Positions 60,387 to 64,000 of a stretch of 64,000 nucleotides of DNA are shown here, piece after piece. Position 1 is the stretch's first letter. Every line of letters starts with the position of its first letter. Below the pieces are notes generated by a model. It did not search any database and was not told the origin of the DNA. It saw nothing but the letters and a program-made list of their open reading frames with translations. The stretch covers positions 558,001 through 622,000 of the forward strand of contig CALVBI010000002.1 of the NCBI GenBank assembly GCA_944325735.1. The letters run 5' to 3'. Source of the DNA: Candidatus Gastranaerophilales bacterium (GTDB lineage: Bacteria > Cyanobacteriota > Vampirovibrionia > Gastranaerophilales > Gastranaerophilaceae). The translations under genes and the position numbers were made by a program.

Positions 60387-61379
60387 TTGATCAAAACTTT
60401 TCCAATTAAATTCTTTAGAATTAGCAAATCTTAACAAGTCATTACTATCAAGATTTTCTAATTTTTGATAAATTTCTTCAAAATTTTCATGTGCATCCAT
60501 TGATATAAGAGGTATGGAAGCTTCATCAGCAAGTTTTTCAACTTTTACATCATAATTTATTGCACAAGTCTTTATTCCGCATTTTAAAGCAACGAGGATA
60601 GCATGAAAACGCATAGCTACCAAATAGCTTAATTTAGAAATTCTATTTACAATATCATCTGTAACTATTTCTGTTTTAATTTCAGGATTTAAAGTTTTTA
60701 AAACCTGCTCAAATCTCTTACATAACTCTAAATCTTGAGATTCCTGTAATGAAAAAATTTCAACTTTTTTATCACTAAATTTATTTGCAATAAACAAAGC
60801 AAGCCTATGTAATAAATTATAATTCAAAGTTTTAAATTCTCTTAACTGAACACCAATAATATCATCTTTAACTTCAGATTTAACATCAAGAGAATAAATA
60901 GGATCACATACAAGATTTGCACTAATCCCCCAATTTCTCAATAAAGCTAAACTTTTTTCATCTCTTACAGTGACTAAAGAACAATTTTTGAGTAAATTTC
61001 TAACAATAAATTGAGATAATTTTTTATTAAGTGGCCCGATACCTTGTGCAAATATAATAACCTTTTTGTTAAATAAAAGACCTAATGCAATTATTAAGGA
61101 ATAATATATTACACTTTTCAGACTTGTCACATCTTGTAATAAGCTACCACCACCTGAAATTAACACATCAGAGTCTTGTATTGTTTTTATAACTTTTTTA
61201 AAATCAAATCTCTTGACAGCATTAACCGAATAAGTTTTTGAAGTAAAATCAATATCACTTGAAAAGACTGTAATATCAATATTCTGCAAACTTTTTAAAT
61301 GATTAACTAACACAGAAAGAATAGCTTCATCACCAAAATTTTTAAATCCGTAATATCCCGATATTGCAACTTTAACCAT
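60372..61379 (-). CDS. Polysaccharide pyruvyl transferase (CsaB-like)
   Basis: 335 residues from the ATG at 61379 with GAGGAAATA before it; a longer frame upstream lies inside the kinase gene. VAISGYYGFKNFGDEAILS at the N-terminus, SGGGSLLQDVTS, VIIFAQGIGPLNKK and YLVAMRFHAILVALKCG are the PF04230 motifs, including the His in RFHA. CsaB adds pyruvate ketals to surface glycans that anchor S-layer proteins. Last gene of an operon with eda and the kinase (8-nt overlap). Confidence 0.87.
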   Translation of the reverse strand: MVKVAISGYYGFKNFGDEAILSVLVNHLKSLQNIDITVFSSDIDFTSKTYSVNAVKRFDFKKVIKTIQDSDVLISGGGSLLQDVTSLKSVIYYSLIIALGLLFNKKVIIFAQGIGPLNKKLSQFIVRNLLKNCSLVTVRDEKSLALLRNWGISANLVCDPIYSLDVKSEVKDDIIGVQLREFKTLNYNLLHRLALFIANKFSDKKVEIFSLQESQDLELCKRFEQVLKTLNPEIKTEIVTDDIVNRISKLSYLVAMRFHAILVALKCGIKTCAINYDVKVEKLADEASIPLISMDAHENFEEIYQKLENLDSNDLLRFANSKEFNWKSFDQLIIK

Positions 61380-62316
61380 TATTTCCTCTATATATAGAAT
61401 ACACTTCATCTTTATACGGAATAGATTTAATTGCACCTATTCCCTGAGCTTGAAGACCTGCTGTAATAGATGCAAATTTAGTTGCTTCAAAAGGAGTAAA
61501 ACCATGATTTAAAGCATGTAAAAAGCCTCCATTAAAAGTATCCCCAGAGCAAGTTGTATCTAGATAATCACAAGTATAAAAATCAGTAAAAGTAATATTT
61601 CCATTATAACCTGTATAATAACCTTTTTGAGCAATACTTTTTAATACAACTATCTGAACTCCTACATCCCATAATTTTTTGATTATATTCTCAGGCGATT
61701 CAATCTCCAAAATATTTGCAGAATCATGTTTTGTATTTAAAAATACAATATCAAGATAAGAAACAACTCTCGCGAAAGCTTCTCTTGCCTCTTCAGCAGT
61801 CGTTAATACGCTATGATAATTCGGATCATAAGCCGTTAAAATTCCATTATCTTTAGCTAACTTAAAAGCATATTCAACAGCTTCATTAGCAGAAGGAGAT
61901 AATGATTGAGTAACTCCAGACGCATACACAATATCAGCTGATTTAATATAATCCTCATCAATATCATCTATTGATAATTTTGACGGAGCAATTTTTTTTC
62001 GATAATAAATAACTTCTTTTTCAGTAACAGAAGGTCTAGCAATTATATATAACCCATTAGATTCATTAGATAATTTAACCTGAGAAATATCTAAACCTTC
62101 TTCTTGCCAGCTATCAAGCAAATAATCTTTAAAAGGATCATTGCCAACTCTTGTAATAAAACCTACTTTAGAACCCATTCTTAATGCAGAAATAGCTGTA
62201 GCCAAAGCATCTCCACCATAATATTTATATAAACAACCAGATGTTGCTAAATTTGCATTTGTAGATAATTCTATTAAACTCTCCCCAATAGCTACAATGT
62301 CTAATTTAGTATCCAT
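61372..62316 (-). CDS. kdgK: 2-dehydro-3-deoxygluconokinase-like PfkB kinase
   Basis: A 314-residue ribokinase/PfkB protein. GESLIELSTNANLATSG, YYGGDALATAISALRMG and the C-terminal DTTCSGDTFNGGFLHAL (catalytic Asp, anion hole) are intact. It starts 1 nt after the stop of the KDPG aldolase gene, so KDG kinase is the natural reading: KDG to KDPG, then pyruvate and glyceraldehyde 3-phosphate. Other sugar acids remain possible. Confidence 0.8.
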   Translation of the reverse strand: MDTKLDIVAIGESLIELSTNANLATSGCLYKYYGGDALATAISALRMGSKVGFITRVGNDPFKDYLLDSWQEEGLDISQVKLSNESNGLYIIARPSVTEKEVIYYRKKIAPSKLSIDDIDEDYIKSADIVYASGVTQSLSPSANEAVEYAFKLAKDNGILTAYDPNYHSVLTTAEEAREAFARVVSYLDIVFLNTKHDSANILEIESPENIIKKLWDVGVQIVVLKSIAQKGYYTGYNGNITFTDFYTCDYLDTTCSGDTFNGGFLHALNHGFTPFEATKFASITAGLQAQGIGAIKSIPYKDEVYSIYRGNNG

Positions 62317-62317
62317 A

Positions 62318-62926
62318 CTATCCCTTTAAATCCCTAATAACTTTTTTCGCTCTATCTGTAATCTCTGAAAGAGATAAACCATCATATAAATCTCGACCAA
62401 TTCCAACAACTGATGCTCCTGCATTTATATAAGACTGGATTTCATCAATCTTAACGTTTCCTAAAGGCATAACATTCAAAAATGGCATAGGTCTTAACAA
62501 ATCTTCAATATACATAGCTCCACCCATAGCGGTAATTGGATAAATTTTTATTAGTGGAATACGAGCTTTCCAAGCATTATAAGCTTCATTAGCAGTTGAA
62601 GTACCTGCAATATAAGGAATTTGTTTATCTTTGGAAATTTTAACTAAATTCATAGAAAAAATTGGAGAAGATAAAATTTTTGCACCAGACATTATAGCAG
62701 CTTCAGCTTGCAAAGATGTAATAATACCTCCTGCACAAACATTTGCATATTTTGAAATTTCTTCTATTGCTTTGTAAATAGTAGGATTTTCAACATTTAT
62801 TTCTATAACTTTTATGCCAGCATCAATTAAAGCTTTTGCTCTATCAATCATTAATTGAGCATCTTTACATCTTAAAATAGGTAAAATTTTTTCTTCTGCA
62901 AGTAAATTAATTAAATTTTCTTTCAT
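62318..62926 (-). CDS. eda: KDPG/KHG aldolase
   Basis: A 202-residue class I aldolase. ILPILRCKDAQLM, the Glu in VIEINVENPTIY, CAGGIITSLQAEAA and the Schiff-base lysine in IKIYPITAMGG are the family motifs. Cleaves 2-keto-3-deoxy-6-phosphogluconate in the Entner-Doudoroff or uronate route. First gene of eda-kdgK-csaB; AGGAT precedes the ATG. No edd is seen, which favours uronate or KDG feeding rather than a full pathway. Confidence 0.92.
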   Translation of the reverse strand: MKENLINLLAEEKILPILRCKDAQLMIDRAKALIDAGIKVIEINVENPTIYKAIEEISKYANVCAGGIITSLQAEAAIMSGAKILSSPIFSMNLVKISKDKQIPYIAGTSTANEAYNAWKARIPLIKIYPITAMGGAMYIEDLLRPMPFLNVMPLGNVKIDEIQSYINAGASVVGIGRDLYDGLSLSEITDRAKKVIRDLKG

Positions 62927-62979
62927 AAACTATCCTTTTTTCGAAATTTATTATATCATAAAATAAAGGGATAAGGGAT

Positions 62980-64000
62980 ATGAAAATTTTTAAGGGTAAA
63001 ACTTTCTTTATAAAATCAATTTTTTTACACATATTTTTAGTTTTTATAATTGCATTTATATCTATAAATTTTTGGGAAAATCCAATTTATGATATGCTTA
63101 TAAATTCCACCTCTGCAATAAAGGAAGGATCTAAAGACATATCATTAATTGTTATCGATAATAAATCTCTTGATACATACAGATGGCCTTGGGCAAGGTC
63201 ATTGTATGGAGAAATTTTTGAATACTTGAACAAATATACAAATGCAAAAGTCGTGATATTTGATTCTGTATTAAGTAATCTTGACAAAGAAAGACCAGCC
63301 GAATCTGATAATTATTTCTTCAAAACAGTAAAAAAATCAGATAACTTCATTGGCGGTTATATGGCTCAAAGAACTCAATATGAAGATATAAATTTAGGGA
63401 GTCAATATGATAAAGATTTCAATAAAAAATTTGCTATAGATATTACAGACAAAAGAACAAAAAACAATTCAAGATTCAGTAATTACAATAGTTTAACAAT
63501 GTTTCCTAAGCCTTATTTTGATGCTCAAAAGTATGCAGGATCAGTAAACTTAGGAACAAACGCTATAGATGGTGTACTCAGAGAATCAACTGATTTAATT
63601 GGCTATAATGACAATTACTATCCATCTCTTGCTCTAAGAGCATATTTACTTGCAAATAATACTGATAAAATTACTCTTACGAATAAATATATAATTGTAG
63701 ATAAAACAGGTCTAAAAATCCCTGCTTTTCAGAAAAAAGGGGATATCAGACATAAAATAAAATTTTATAAATTATATGAAAATTCAGAATACTCACACCA
63801 AAATTATTCAGCAATAGATATTATACAGTCAAATAGGCTTTTAAATAATGGACAAAAACCAATCATAAATCCTTCTGAATTTAACAACAAAATAGTCCTA
63901 GTTGGCGCTAATGCTCTTGGAGTTGAAGATGCTCTTGAAACTTCTATTTCTCTTAAACACCCTGGAGTAGATATTCAAGCAACAATTTTAAATAATTTCA
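62980..64000 (+). CDS. CHASE2-domain protein, N-terminal part (runs off window)
   Basis: An open frame from the ATG at 62980 (AGGGAT upstream) to the window end, 340 codons. A membrane helix at about 11-30 is followed by the extracytoplasmic CHASE2 sensor: ISLIVIDNKSLDTYRWPWAR, AKVVIFDSVLSN, and IINPSEFNNKIVLVGANALG. CHASE2 domains sit before adenylate cyclase, GGDEF or histidine kinase outputs; the output of this one lies beyond the window. Confidence 0.88.
   Translation, partial: MKIFKGKTFFIKSIFLHIFLVFIIAFISINFWENPIYDMLINSTSAIKEGSKDISLIVIDNKSLDTYRWPWARSLYGEIFEYLNKYTNAKVVIFDSVLSNLDKERPAESDNYFFKTVKKSDNFIGGYMAQRTQYEDINLGSQYDKDFNKKFAIDITDKRTKNNSRFSNYNSLTMFPKPYFDAQKYAGSVNLGTNAIDGVLRESTDLIGYNDNYYPSLALRAYLLANNTDKITLTNKYIIVDKTGLKIPAFQKKGDIRHKIKFYKLYENSEYSHQNYSAIDIIQSNRLLNNGQKPIINPSEFNNKIVLVGANALGVEDALETSISLKHPGVDIQATILNNF

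Noticed and set aside
1-64000. CRISPR arrays, insertion sequences, prophage or integrase genes
   Set aside because: No regularly spaced repeats, transposase or integrase motifs, or long terminal inverted repeats were found on reading the window.

Overview
The window is about 30% GC, uses the standard bacterial code and is densely packed with genes on both strands. Several traits point to a gut member of the Gastranaerophilales (Melainabacteria/Vampirovibrionia, the non-photosynthetic sisters of Cyanobacteria). These are prepilin-like proteins with the leader core FTLAEVLITLG, proteins that begin MGMAA(S/G)QAR, short proteins with an N-terminal FTGI motif, and scattered fragments of ribosomal operons. 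The assignment is by recognition, not by a search. No insertion sequence, prophage or CRISPR array is visible.

Layout. 1-9477 (mostly minus): a sensor histidine kinase cut by the window edge, ybaK, a FAD dehydrogenase, and the chromosome-segregation operon smc-scpA-scpB ending in a TPR/matrixin metalloprotease. 9589-16941: an AMMECR1-like plus six-hairpin protein, the first MGMAA protein, a GT35 glucan phosphorylase homologue whose PLP lysine is replaced, a frameshifted subtilase-like gene with a small upstream ORF, and a PLP lyase. 17060-24382: a VWA protein, a DegT-like protein, an XRE regulator facing a pilin gene, a phospholipase D/deacetylase operon facing a GT2 glycosyltransferase, a second pilin gene preceded by a ten-G tract, and a large Alu-type SRP RNA. 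24501-33760: desulfoferrodoxin/ferritin, a three-gene two-component operon, WecB, and a glutaredoxin/Hcp-like pair. 33820-42447: rpsG/rpsL, leuD, a histidine-phosphatase homologue without its catalytic histidine, radical SAM and AI-2E genes, thrB and mnmD. 42609-49000: flavoproteins, a lone sugar permease, a phosphohexomutase and two FTGI proteins. 49124-51876: rpsE-rpmD-rplO-secY. 52143-64000: a PilZ protein, a small decarboxylase, the second MGMAA protein, a GT-C-like membrane protein, patatin, tRNA-Leu, an EF-hand protein, an eda-kdgK-csaB operon and a partial CHASE2 protein.

Cross-cutting signals. (i) About a dozen genes lack a Shine-Dalgarno site and instead have a -10 box (often perfect TATAAT) ending 6-7 nt before the ATG, which suggests leaderless transcripts; the best ones also have a -35 of TTGCCA or TTGCAA at 17 nt. 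(ii) Three enzyme homologues have lost the residues that define their catalysis: GT35 Lys to Ser, histidine phosphatase RHG to CNG, and Hcp without its hybrid-cluster ligands. (iii) A ten-G tract sits between a strong ribosome-binding site with ATG and a pilin reading frame, such that 11 or 8 G would join them, which suggests phase variation. (iv) Two MGMAA proteins share both ends around unrelated middles, as flagellin- or hook-like secreted proteins do.
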